A DNA stretch of 64,000 nucleotides from contig JAGPYM010000007.1 of assembly GCA_020736575.1 (NCBI GenBank), positions 682,001-746,000 of the forward strand, read 5' to 3'. The notes beneath the pieces were generated by a model. The model was not told the DNA's origin, did no database searches, and worked only from the letters and a program-made list of their open reading frames with translations. Of this stretch, positions 10,733-21,410 are shown one piece after another (positions within the stretch are counted from its first letter, which is position 1; each line of letters starts with the position of its first letter). The DNA is from Thelonectria olida. Lineage: Eukaryota > Ascomycota > Sordariomycetes > Hypocreales > Nectriaceae. A program made the translations under genes and the position numbers.

Positions 10733-12322
10733 TCAGTTCTCATGAAACGCCTCCAACCTTGCCTTCCCAGTCATCAACGTCCACACCCACAACATGTCTA
10801 CAATAACCACATCGATGAAACTAAACACCAAACTGCCGCCGAAGACGAGACTGTGGTAGGTCCAGGCGTTGTCTTCGTCCAGATCCTTCACTTGACACAC
10901 TATGGCCCAGGGGAGGACATAGAGGAAGTTGCTCACCAGACTTTGGTAGAGGTACCACTTGGGGCGTGTGGCCAGAAGAATCGTGGCAAGCTGTGTTGAC
11001 GAGGCATAGAAGATGTAGCACCAATCGATGGTTCGCCACATCTGTGCCGTTATTTCGGCGACAGCATCCGATCCGCTCAAGTACCGCGCAAAGGATTCGG
11101 CACCCCAGACGGAGAGGAAGATGGCCAAAGGCACCTCGACGCATACTGCAATGACGAGTGAGAGCAACGCTGGCTTCGTGATTCGAAAGATGGTACGGAA
11201 AGGGACACGTCCAGGTCTACGCATGGTCTTGCCAATATCGCGACGCCAGGAGCCCCAGCGATGACCTACAAACGCAAGGCTTGTGGCTTCGAGGGCCTGG
11301 ACAGGAACCATGACCAAGCCCCATCGGATTGAATTAAAAATGCCCCAGGCCGTTGCATATGTCGATCCTAGTGCCACGATGGTGCTGACCAACCAAAGAT
11401 AGAGAGCATTGCGTATGGCGGACTCGGTTAGGGTCAGGATCCCTGGCCGGAACAGTACAGCAAAGGCACGAAGGCTCGGTCGAGTACTCATCTCTTCTCC
11501 AATGTCCATTCTAGGACCCTCTCCGCTGTTTTCACCTGAATGCTCTCTTCTATAATGGCGCCGATGTCGCAGGCTTGTCTTCCAAAAGAAGTATCCAAGC
11601 CCAACGAAAGCAGCCGTCATGTTGCAGGTGAGCTGGATGCCGACCTGCATATTAATGGTCGGATGATGTTTCCCAACATGGAACCGCGAAATGATGAGCA
11701 TATCCAAGACGATGTTAATGGCGAACTTTGCCGTGCTGATTACCAATGGGACATCGGGCTTGTCAAGAGCTCTCGTCGCCGAGGCCACGGCAGTTTCAAT
11801 GGCAGAACTCAAAGCCGAGAAGGCGCTGATGCGGATATAGGTAAGGCTCGCGGCGCGGACTTCAACAGGAACGAAGCCCTGAGCGAAATTAGCAGCGCCG
11901 GCGGCGATGGCGATGCTCATGATCAAGCCGAGGACACTCTGGAACAGGATGAGTGTGTGTGTGAGGCCAAGACGTTGAGCAGGCGAGCGCAATGCCTTAT
12001 CGCCAATGATAACCCAGGCGGCGCGGGGAAGGCCCTCGTTGAGAACCTCCGCCACGACGCCGATGTAGGTGTATGCATCTGTTGTGACAACGAGCGAGGA
12101 GTCGATGCCTGCGACCCATAGCTTGACGAGGGTACCGTAAAGAGCAGGGAGGATGAAGGCAGCGACGTTGAAGAGCAATGCTCCCACGTAACGATCGCGA
12201 CGGCACCAGGGGATCTTCGTTAGGTTGTTGACGGTTCCCAATCGAGGCCTGTCTGATGGCCTCGTAGACCCGACTTCTATTGGCGTCGACATCTGCAAAG
12301 ACTGTGTTGGTTCGCGATGCAT
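10733..12322 (-). CDS. MATE-like (MOP superfamily) integral membrane transporter
   Basis: A single exon of 529 residues with roughly ten to twelve hydrophobic segments, for example [38 protein letters not shown] and [18 protein letters not shown]. The segment [20 protein letters not shown] followed by [10 protein letters not shown] resembles the MATE loop-helix in which an Arg and a nucleotide-sized residue precede a membrane helix starting NIVLD. MATE-type proteins export drugs or metabolites in exchange for protons or sodium. The N-terminal 35 residues are cytosolic and polar. An alternative start at 12292 (MSTPIEVG) would shorten the protein by ten residues. It is divergent from POM34. Family moderately sure; substrate unknown. 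Confidence 0.68.
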   Translation of the reverse strand: MHREPTQSLQMSTPIEVGSTRPSDRPRLGTVNNLTKIPWCRRDRYVGALLFNVAAFILPALYGTLVKLWVAGIDSSLVVTTDAYTYIGVVAEVLNEGLPRAAWVIIGDKALRSPAQRLGLTHTLILFQSVLGLIMSIAIAAGAANFAQGFVPVEVRAASLTYIRISAFSALSSAIETAVASATRALDKPDVPLVISTAKFAINIVLDMLIISRFHVGKHHPTINMQVGIQLTCNMTAAFVGLGYFFWKTSLRHRRHYRREHSGENSGEGPRMDIGEEMSTRPSLRAFAVLFRPGILTLTESAIRNALYLWLVSTIVALGSTYATAWGIFNSIRWGLVMVPVQALEATSLAFVGHRWGSWRRDIGKTMRRPGRVPFRTIFRITKPALLSLVIAVCVEVPLAIFLSVWGAESFARYLSGSDAVAEITAQMWRTIDWCYIFYASSTQLATILLATRPKWYLYQSLVSNFLYVLPWAIVCQVKDLDEDNAWTYHSLVFGGSLVFSFIDVVIVDMLWVWTLMTGKARLEAFHEN

Positions 12323-13496
12323 ATATTGTCAAAGGATGATGAAGGTGACTGCACGCAATGAAAAATGCCTTGGGTGTAAAGTAGCAATGTCATAATGATG
12401 CTTGTATGAGCATTCAGGCTGAAGCCGAGGTTGGAAGCTGTGTGACCTTTGCAGATGCGCCTGACTGTGGTCACTGACAGGTGGTGCTGGCAGAGTAACA
12501 GTGGCTCGGGGGAGAGGTGAGTTAACCGTAACTAGATTATAACCTTGTGAGTTTAATTGTACGTACAGACATCATAAGAGGCAGCAAAGTACTCCGTACC
12601 GGTTGGTGAGGACTTTGATTCTAATGGAGACTAGCTTGGGACTTACACATGACAAGCAAGATGAGGAGGTGAGGCAAGGAATGTCGTTTCAAATAGTTCA
12701 GAAGTTGGGGGTTTAAACGGAGACATTCATCATACTGTCCCACTTGGCCTACGACGTAGACTCGTATCTTCTTAATGCGATCTCCACGTATCTAGTGAAT
12801 TCAACTTGTCCTATCATGAACTTACGTCGAGGTACCTCGTCATGCTAGAACATCCACTGATATTATCAATTCATGCGTCCCCAATGCAACCTCAGCCTCA
12901 AGGTGAACATGAACAACAACAAACTAACTAACGTTTTATCTCTCCAAAAAAGAATTACAAGAAGCAAGTCACTCAGGTCAGCACAGAGAATCTACAGTTT
13001 TACCGAACATCAGCTATTTTTTAAACTGAAAGACGGCACAAGAGCACTTGTTCTCACGGACGTCTTCTCCAGGTGTGGCGTTCCTCGTCTCTTGTTGTGG
13101 CGCGCGTGGCCCGTGCCTGGTCGCTCACTGCAACCTGTTCCCCTGTCCAAACCATGGCGCCTCCACTAATACAGGTGCTTCTCTCGTGTTTTCCTAGGCC
13201 GACCCTTTCATCTTTGGTTGGAACCATCCAAACGTCAACAAAGCCCACGACCGAGGGAGCAACCGCCCTCACCACGGCCCCGGCCCCCTTCAGTGACTAC
13301 TAACCCGCAGCAGCTTCGCATAACGATACTTGCATCCATTCAACCTTGCCCGATATCACTCAGCACTCCGTCCCCGTCGCCTCGATATCCCAATCCGCGC
13401 TTGGTGATTCACTTCGCCAGAACTCTGCAAGCTCTCACGACCGTCGCGTGCGAAATTCAGCTTTCCACACCCCCCTCGCAGATCCCCCTCGTCAAC
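12323..13496. other. Divergent intergenic region, MATE-like gene / POM34
   Basis: A 1.17-kb region carrying both promoters. An open frame runs in-frame from an ATG at 13218 into POM34, but its content (proline-, arginine- and serine-rich) looks like pyrimidine-rich 5' UTR. No other gene is seen. Confidence 0.4.
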
Positions 13497-14300
13497 ATGG
13501 CAACTCAAGTTCGATCGACTCCCATCAAATCCGCCCCTCCTGTTACCGACAGCCCTGGCACATGGAGGCATCCGCGACTGGATGAAATCACCAGGCGGCG
13601 CAATGCGACCACCTTCTCCGAGAAGAATGTGCGCCAAATAGCCTACAACGTCGTCGCCCTCTTGGGCCTCTGGTCAGCACAGCTGCTTGCCAAACTCAAC
13701 GTTGGCTCCCAATTGTAAGTTTCTTCTGTCCAGAGCAACTGTCACACGTCGCTAATGCTGCTATCTAGCCTCCCACATACCATTCGCTTATACCTGGGTT
13801 GGGCGTGGTTCATCCTCCAGCTTGTTCCCGTCATTAATATCGGCATCGCCTGCCTTCCTTTGATCAAGCGGGAAGATGACCTCTCCGACATTGCTCTTAC
13901 TCCTGCTCAGCGCGCGTTGCTCGGCCTCCCTCCTACCTCGGCCGCGCCCACTCCCGACGCGAAGTTCAGCACTCCTCCCCGATACTCGCGAACCCCCTCG
14001 ATAGCTGGATCCGTGGGGAGCAGGGGGAGCTACAACAGCTCACCTCTCTCTGGGCGGGGCAGTCCTATCGTTCCTGGCTCGCCCCTCGGCAGCCCCCTTT
14101 TCCAGAAGAGCGTGAACGGCTTTAATGGCAGACGGTCCTCTATTGGTTCTGGAAGCCCTTTCAGTGCAAGCACCTCGACCAACCTTTTCTCGGACCCTGC
14201 TTCGCCTAGTCCGTCGGGAGGAAAGCGAACGAGTGTTGGACTGAACAACAAGTGGCTGTACGAGAAAGGAAGACGATCATCTGGAAGTGCTTGGCATTGA
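13497..14300 (+). CDS. pom34: Nuclear pore complex membrane component Pom34 (NPCC family)
   Basis: An integral nucleoporin that helps anchor the pore in the nuclear envelope. Exons 13497-13714 and 13769-14300 (54-nt intron) give 249 residues; the junction reads NVGSQF-LPHTIRLYL. Two membrane segments are clear: about residues 45-66 (AYNVVALLGLWSAQLLAKL) and 79-100 (LGWAWFILQLVPVINIGIAC). These are followed by the conserved stretch DIALTPAQRALLGLPP. The rest is a Ser/Gly/Pro-rich tail (SPLSGRGSPIVPGSPLGSP), as in fungal homologues. The start at 13497 follows GTCAAC, a good context, and opens MATQVRSTP. Confidence 0.85.
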
Positions 14301-15759
14301 GCGGTGGATGAATGCTGCAGAGAGAGAAAAATCGTGGAGAAAGATGTGTTGGGATATTGCATTTGCATTAGAACCAGGTGAGCAGAGTAGTCCATGGCCT
14401 CAGAAACGCCCTCTTCACGTTGTTAGCCGCACTGATGTCCTTGTGGCTGATGGCGTTGTATATGATCTAATTACCAAAATACCTACATAATATCCGGATG
14501 TATCAACACCCAGTGAATGAATGCGAGTCAAATGAAATCCGCTGAGTTGACACAGGATTGAGTAATTCGCTACACGTTTTCTACATGATCCATGAGCGTT
14601 GACTAACCGCATTCAACTTGTTACAGGCCCAAATGTCCCCATACAAGCGACTCCGCTTGATTGGAGTTCGTTGTTGTATCAGACGTTGAGAGGAGGAACG
14701 TGTTCGGACAGCGAACCCGTTGCGATATTTGATTCAAGCGTGAGGAATACACGCCCTGGGGGAAAACTTTGGGCCGCTTGCTCATTGCCATGAAGGTATC
14801 CGATATGCATTCCAAGATGGTGGAATAGTGTCCCCAGCGCCTTGATGAACGAGAAGTTCTTTCTGCAGTTGTACGCTTGCGCCGAGCTGACGAGTGCGGT
14901 CTGGCGTCGATCCACTTCATACGAAACCAAGCGTTGAAGGGGGTAGGCATCGTAGTCTCGTCTACGCAGACGAGTTAAAGTGCCTCTCTTCTTATGCAAG
15001 GGGGAGTCATACAGTCGTGTTCTTCTTCGCTCTCGGTGCCCAAGTCCTTGCGATCGATCGTTGCTCTTACTGCCATCACATTCAAGAACTTGCTCTGGAT
15101 ATGATTTACCACCGGGCTTTTATCTACAACCTTCTTAAGGATAGGTTATAATGGCTTCTTCGAAGACGAAGATTAACAGAGCTTGCCACTCCTCTCGCAC
15201 TATATGCAGGTCCATGCTGTAAGTCAATCGCAGAGGGCTTAAACGACGATTTTGTTTGTAATTAAAATGGAATGGCCCTCTGTACCGCATCGGCAATTGG
15301 AATACCCGCAAGCCTTCACTGAGAACAAGCTCAGAGAGTTAATTCTACGTATATCCGGAAGTAAAGATTGAGCATCTGCGAACACGGGCATCCTTCCACC
15401 GATTCGTCAATGGCTTGACATCGGAGTTCGGCTTATCCGAAGCGTCTTCCCTGATGGGCCCCGCTACAGTACAAATCCTCCGATTCCCTACAGTTATCCT
15501 GACTTGTTCAACATGTCCGAAGCCGGCATGTGGTGGAGAGGTGGTGGTTGCGGCAATTCCGGAGATAGATCCGACAGCTATTCCCCCGCATTGCCCGAGT
15601 TGATGCCATCCATGTGGATTGATGGATGAGCTTCCATAGGTACGTAAGCCGAGGTTCCCCGAGTTGTGACCCCAAGAATCTCTCTTTGAGAAAGTCACAT
15701 CATTGTTACTATTCAATTCTCAATCAACTTTATCGTCTTTTTCTTCATCATCGCCCATC
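14301..15759. other. Intergenic with one doubtful minus-strand frame
   Basis: The minus frame 14999-14679 (106 codons) has coding-like composition in its second half (KNFSFIKALGTLFHHLGMHI), but it has no recognised domain or splice partners. Other frames look random. The last 150 bp should contain the promoter of the next gene. Confidence 0.3.
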
Positions 15760-16237
15760 ATGTCTGTTCGAAGCGGCCCCTGGAGACTTGTCACCGTTAA
15801 CACGGCTCCCGAGCGGGCGAAGCGTCTTATTGGACGCATGATTGAGGCCCTGAAGGACCGATACGATATCGAGTACCTTGCCAACTGCGAGAGTAAGTCC
15901 TAACATCGTATTTCATTATTTTGGATGAGTTGACTGACTTCTTGCTTATAGACATCGCCGAGGTTCTCCCCAAGGTGACCGAGTACAAGCCCAATGTCAT
16001 TGTAAGCTCCTCTCCTTGGCCATGAGGAATTAAAGGTGTTTTGAAGCTGACACAGGAAAACGTTAGTTCTGTGCTTCAATGTGGACTCCAGAAGAGGCGA
16101 ACACAATCTTCACGACGGCAAAGTCGGTCGTGCCGGACATCAAGACTCACGCCATTCCTACTGGACTCCAGGTCGAAAGGGGGCCTGACGCTATTGTTGA
16201 GCACTTGCTTGAGGAGGTTCCCAAGCTTTTGGGTTGA
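15760..16237 (+). CDS. Small conserved-looking protein of unknown function (117 aa)
   Basis: Three exons (15760-15892, 15952-16001, 16067-16237) give 117 residues. I do not recognise the family. The first intron has GTAAGT, TAAC and TAG signals. The second ends at GTTAG, just before TTCTGTG, which gives the smooth reading PNVI-FCASMWTPEEAN; an earlier CAG at 16053-16055 would put a different frame in place. The product is soluble and alternates predicted helices and strands (WRLVTVNTAPERAKRLIGRM, KVTEYKPNVIFCASMW, LEEVPKLLG). It shows no signal peptide or membrane segment. Strong splice signals and codon continuity argue that it is real. Confidence 0.65.
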
Positions 16238-16498
16238 GGGGATCATGTCATAATAGAGATAAAACAAATGCGATAGATTGTGCATAGATGCTATCTTGGA
16301 AAAGCAACATGATGAGTTTGCCTTGTACACACATGGGTACTGCCATTCAACATGTTTTACGTAAAAGTCCCAGGAGAATATCAGTTACACATGTTGAACT
16401 TCAGTTGTCAATAGAGGTCCATGAAATATGTACAGATATCATTGATGCGTCTATAGTCCCATGGCTTCATCTAATGCCCATCCAAATTATCTAGTCGT

Positions 16499-17656
16499 CT
16501 ATTTCTCGTTCTCGAAAACATTCACCAAAGTGCCAATGTGAGGCAAAATCTCCACGGCAAACTCATCGCCATCTCGAAGGGTCTCTTTGGGCTTCCTGCC
16601 CAATCCAACACCCGCAGGAGTTCCGGTAATAATGACGGTTCCGGGGGGAAGAGTGGTGCTCTGCGACAGGAAGCTAACGAGCTTGGGCACACCAAAGATC
16701 AAGTCGCTAGAGGAGAGTTGTTAGTTTTGGCAAAGGTTAGAAGGGCAGATAGGCCGACACGTACTTGATGCCGCAGTCTTGGAGGACGTTTCCGTTCTTG
16801 ATGCCCTTGATCCACAGCTTGGAAGGGTCGGGAATTGCGGCCTTGAGAGCCAGAGTCGGGCCTGAGCAGTCCGTTAGAAGAGCGATGACAAAGGGCCTTT
16901 TCAGGAATGGGACGTACCGATAGGGCAGGCTCCATCAAATCCCTTGGAAAAGGACCACTGGCTCTGGTTGAGCTGAGAAGTTCGGCTTGAGACATCGTTG
17001 GCGGCGGTGTATCCCAGGACATAGTCCATGGCATCAGCCTCGCTGACGTTTTTGGCCGTCTTGCCGATGACAATGGCGAGCTCAGACTCGTAGTCGCCAC
17101 AGTCGTCGAGCTGGGTGAGCTTGGGGAGGACTGTAGGCGCTGGCCACGGGTCGCCGAGAGAAGTATTTGGCTTCCTGAGGGGTGTGTGAGTAATGTGACC
17201 GATGGTGGTTTCTCTTATATGGGCTTACATGAATACTGTTGGGATGGTTGGAATGTCCATCTTGACTTCGGCGGCATGTTGCTTATACTAGGGTTCTGTG
17301 TTAGCAATTTGACTTGGACGGCCGAGTTGGAAATGGGCTCACATTGAGACCAATGCATCGAATAGTGCCAACTTCGGTTTGGGCAAGAGGCGAGAGAACA
17401 CGGCCAATGGTCTCAGTAGCGCCCGTGTCGGTTCCAGGGGATAACACGGAGGAACCAGAGAAGACGTTGACGGCGACGTCTATGCCCTTGCGCACGGCAA
17501 CACCAACGTCGACATCCTTGTCCGAGGGCTGGCCGATGAGGATCTTGGAGGGATTGGACTTGGGCACAAAGCGTACGAGACCTGAACATGGGGTTAGTGA
17601 AGGGCATGAGATGGGTCAGAAGTCGATTACTTGCGCTGGATAGTTGCTGCAGCCAT
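16499..17656 (-). CDS. Fumarylacetoacetate-hydrolase-family protein (FAHD1/2-like)
   Basis: A metal-dependent C-C hydrolase or decarboxylase of the FAH superfamily; likely substrates are acylpyruvates or oxaloacetate, but specificity cannot be read. Six exons (17656-17635, 17581-17343, 17287-17229, 17174-16918, 16861-16765, 16706-16499) give 293 residues, typical for the family. The metal ligands are visible: E136 and E138 in DYESELAIVIGKTA, and D167 in GYTAANDVSSR. The C-terminal pocket motif VIITGTPAGVGLGRKP is intact. The first intron (17634-17582) appears to start with GCAAGT, a GC-AG intron. Only this donor joins MAAATIQ-R-LVRFVPKSN in frame. The gene is divergent from the DUF3500 gene over 579 bp. 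Confidence 0.88.
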
Positions 17657-18235
17657 TGTGAAGATTGAACTGAAGGGATGGATAGCTTGTCTAGGTAGTT
17701 CCTCTGGTCTATATCGAGGACTTGTTCGGCCGATAGTTGCGTATTCGAAGGCAAATAGAGGACGGTCGGCAATTCCGATGCGAATACAGCGGAGATAAAA
17801 GACGCCATCTCGTCCACTGATGCTGCGTAATCCGAGAGCCCGGCTTCGGCGGAGATGGAGCCGAAGCATGCATCTGCATCGGGAAGCGGGGCGGAGTGCG
17901 GGGGACGGAGACGGCGAAGAGATTCGGCAACTGTCAAGTATGGATTCTCAATTGAACTTGTTGGTCGGTACCAGATCATTGTGGTTGTGTTTGTCTGTTT
18001 GCATATTTCCGTTTGTCCAACGTATTTGCCGTAGTCAAGAGCCAGTCTCAAGCCATCGTACCATAAGTCCATGACCGGCGGATCGCAAGCCGGGCCATCA
18101 TCTTCTCATACACATACATTACCCTAAATACATCTTATATTTCTTCCTCTTTGTTATCTCCATTGCTATCTTGTTCTCGATCGAGCCCATTCACACCTTG
18201 CTCTCCAGCTGTGCCTCGCCTACAAACTCTCAACC
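17657..18235. promoter_or_regulatory. Shared divergent promoter, FAH-family gene / DUF3500 gene
   Basis: 579 bp lie between the two start codons. Reading frames that cross it do not look coding. The side nearest the DUF3500 gene (18120-18235) is pyrimidine-rich, as in many fungal 5' UTRs. Confidence 0.5.
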
Positions 18236-19516
18236 ATGGGCTCTCAACCATCAGACAGCGCCCCAAGCGCTTTTCGCACTCATCTTCCAGATCTCAGCCT
18301 CCCTCGCTTCACCACTATGAAGAAGCAAACGCCATACGAGTACGCCAATGACTTTATACAAGGTGGCCAACCACCTTGGCTTCATGGCCTCTTCCTGCAC
18401 TGGCGAAATCTTCTCAAGGAGCCGTACAAGGGCATCACAAACGACGGCAAAGTCCGGCCTGACCTCTTCGACCTACACGATGACGGCATCCCAATCAATG
18501 ACATCGTGCAAGCTACCGACGCCCTTCTCAGTCTCCTCGACATCACACAGCGACAAAAGACTTGCTACCATATTGACTCACCCGAATGGCGCACCTGGTC
18601 CAACCCCGAGTTCCTTCTAAGCGACAAGGGCATTCGCCTGGAAGAAATCACCCCTGGTCAAAAGGCTGCCGTCTTCAAGGTCCTAGAATTGACACTCTCT
18701 TCCCAAGGTTACCAAAAGGCCCTGGGTGCTATGAGAGTCAATGGATTCCTCGGCGAACTCGTCGAGGCGCCCAGCATCATGAACGAGTTCTCATACAACT
18801 TTGTCCTCTTTGGCGAGCCCTCGACCGAGACTCCCTGGGGCTTCTCCTTCTACGGCCACCACCTCTGCCTCAATATCCTCCTCTACAAGACGCAAATCGT
18901 CATCTCGCCGTGGTTCACCGGTGCCGAGCCCAACTTGATCGACGAGGGCCCGTACAAGGGCACGCGCATCCTCCACAGAGAAGAAGCCCTCGGCCTAAAG
19001 CTCATGCAGAGCCTCCCTGCCGAGAAGCAGGCCAAGGCCCAGGTGTACAAGCTGATGAAGGATCCCGCCATGCCGTGGGGCCGCTGGAACCACGACGACC
19101 AGCGCCACGTGTGCGGTGCGTACCGGGACAACCGCGTAGTTCCCTACGAGGGCATCCTGGTCTCTGAGATGGACGCCGCGCAGCAAGAGCTCATCGTTGG
19201 CGTCTGTGAGGAATTCCTCTCATACCTTCCCGCCAAGGCCCTGCAGCTGCGGCTCGAGCAGATCCGGAGCTGGTTCCACGAGACATACTGGTGCTGGATC
19301 GGAGGGTTCGGCGACGACGATGCTTTTTACTACCGGATCCAGAGCCCCGTGGTCATTATTGAGTTTGATCACCACTCTGGCGTCTTCTTAGCGAACAAGG
19401 AGCCGGCCAAGTTCCACATCCACACGCTGCTGAGGACGCCCAACGGGGGCGATTATGGTATGGCGTTGAGGCCGTTGATTCCGCGGGTGAAGCAGGAGTT
19501 TGAGTGGGAGGGTTGA
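18236..19516 (+). CDS. DUF3500 family protein
   Basis: A single exon of 426 residues. It shows the features of the DUF3500 family: QKAAVFKVLELTLSSQGYQK, then NFVLFGEPSTETPWGFSFYG, HHLCLNILLY and a C-terminal IEFDHHSGVFLANKEPAKFH with HIHTLLRTPNGGDYG. Several conserved His, Asp and Glu residues suggest a metal site, but the biochemical function of the family is not established. No signal peptide or membrane helix is seen. The first ATG (18236, MGSQPSDSAP) follows CAACC and is the best start. Its divergent partner is an FAH-family enzyme, which could mean a shared catabolic role; that is only inference. Confidence 0.82.
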   Translation: MGSQPSDSAPSAFRTHLPDLSLPRFTTMKKQTPYEYANDFIQGGQPPWLHGLFLHWRNLLKEPYKGITNDGKVRPDLFDLHDDGIPINDIVQATDALLSLLDITQRQKTCYHIDSPEWRTWSNPEFLLSDKGIRLEEITPGQKAAVFKVLELTLSSQGYQKALGAMRVNGFLGELVEAPSIMNEFSYNFVLFGEPSTETPWGFSFYGHHLCLNILLYKTQIVISPWFTGAEPNLIDEGPYKGTRILHREEALGLKLMQSLPAEKQAKAQVYKLMKDPAMPWGRWNHDDQRHVCGAYRDNRVVPYEGILVSEMDAAQQELIVGVCEEFLSYLPAKALQLRLEQIRSWFHETYWCWIGGFGDDDAFYYRIQSPVVIIEFDHHSGVFLANKEPAKFHIHTLLRTPNGGDYGMALRPLIPRVKQEFEWEG

Positions 19517-21410
19517 ATGTGAAGGAGGTGTGAAATGGTTTTATGGCAGAGGTGTGTATTCCGTGTAGCAAGCGTTTTAAGAAAGAAGAAGAATTCGAGC
19601 CGTAGGTGGTTTTTTCTCAGATGTGAGCGCCGATGATTCTACGTCTGTGTAGTAATGGTAGCCTCGAACCTGATCGGCCGTATCTTCCATGGCTCTCGAA
19701 GTGAGCCGCGTAACGGGAAGTAGACTACGCAATACAGTGTATTTACTTCACGAGGTCAATAATGCAGGTACCTACTTCTGTCAGAGATTCATAGTATCGC
19801 ACATCACTGTCACCCCTCCTCTAGGGTAAGGCGAAGACGAAGTGGGTGGAATTTGGCCCCTCGCGGATGAAGCATAGGGACATAACTCGCTAGCATTTGC
19901 TTAGATTTCACGCATCTGATTTCCATTTCTTTTCCCATACTGACTTGGATAGGCCAGTGTTACGGCACACAGGTGTATCCGTTGGTAAGATAGGAGAGAG
20001 TCTCTATGCCCACAACTGAATCGAGATCAGGGCTTGGGGAGATACAAAGGCAATAATAGTGACTCGGTTAAATGAGACAGGCGTACCTAGATGTTGGATG
20101 TGATGTGAGATTAAATATTCTCGGACTATTAAGTCAAGAGGATTTCTTAAATGACGGCTGCACCAACACTTGTCAGAGACACATTCGGCCCCCAATGTGC
20201 GGGATGGCGGGAAGTGGGAAGCGGGAGGGAGGAAGCTCCCGCCTGCAAGAGGCCCGGCAGTTGGCCAACAAGTGCAAAAGAGCCAAGAAACAGGGGTTGA
20301 TTGCCCCAAAAAGGTGGCGGGCGGGAGGGACTTGCAGAACCAACATGCATACGGAGCATTCGAATGGAAGCCTTCTCGAAGTTTGAGGTCGAGAAATCAG
20401 GGGCATTCTATCCATCGGACGCCATCTCAGAGTTATTTCTCTGTTGCTCTATTCTTGGATTCTCAGGACCCAATCCCAGAACAAGATCAAGTTTGGTAAT
20501 AACTATGTCGTCTGGAAGTGATCTGATAGGTCTTTGGTGGTGTTTCACCATGTGGGCTGCAGCGTGTGAAACGAAAGCATCCATGGCGAATTGCTCACTC
20601 TCTCCCACCACGTCTGTGCTGCGTTGTAGATTGGGCTCACAGCTCGTGATATGACACGTGGACGCTTCTTCGTACCGTCGGTTTCAAGAAGATGAAGGAT
20701 ACGGCCAAAAAAAAGGGGATGGCCGATGGTTGCGCCCAGCAAGAGTAAGCAGCACAAGGCACTATGTAACCCGAGATGACGGAAGATGGGAAAGGAGTGG
20801 CATCGTACGGTTGACTGTGACGAGGCATACAGATCAGTTCATCGAGTGCGGTGGCCGGCCAGCTCTCGACCAGCCATTTGCGCTGGCCATGTTCATCACT
20901 GAGCAGTCACACACGGGCGTGCTGGGAGGAACCCCTAAAACCCCCGCAAATAACGGGAGAGACCGATGACGAGCGGCTAGAACAGACTCGTGATTGGCCG
21001 TCTTGTCTTGATCTGTGTGCGCATCAATCACTAGACAACCCATGCACGTCGCATGTCCGACGCCCGTCGCACCCTCTTGGTGGGGTCCAAGACGCAAGGC
21101 ACAAGGGACAAACACTTTTTCTGTTCGTTAACTATTTGCGACTGCGCCCAGGAATAGGAAACAAATCGACCTTTTTTGAATTTTGAATTTCCCATATCGA
21201 AACATGTCGGAATTCTTCTGCCTGTCGTTTACATACTGGTTTGGCCCTTCCATATCAAAGTGCGCTTAATTAGGCGCTATCCGCCGTTTCCTTCCTTCTG
21301 ACTTTGGTGCCAAACCTCGGCCGCAACAACCTCATTCATTCATCAACCGCAAACCCCACCGTCACCAGCTTCAACAGTCGACCGGCGCTCCTCCTCTCCC
21401 ACCCGCCACG
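19517..21410. other. Intergenic, upstream of NTA1
   Basis: 1.9 kb with no credible gene. Frames on both strands overlap and have random composition. The last 120 bp before 21411 are rich in CAAC and pyrimidine runs, typical of a fungal leader. Confidence 0.45.

Noticed and set aside
13218..13496. Longer POM34 N-terminus from the in-frame ATG at 13218
   Set aside because: The extension is low-complexity Pro/Arg/Ser encoded by a pyrimidine-rich leader; the ATG at 13497 has the better context.
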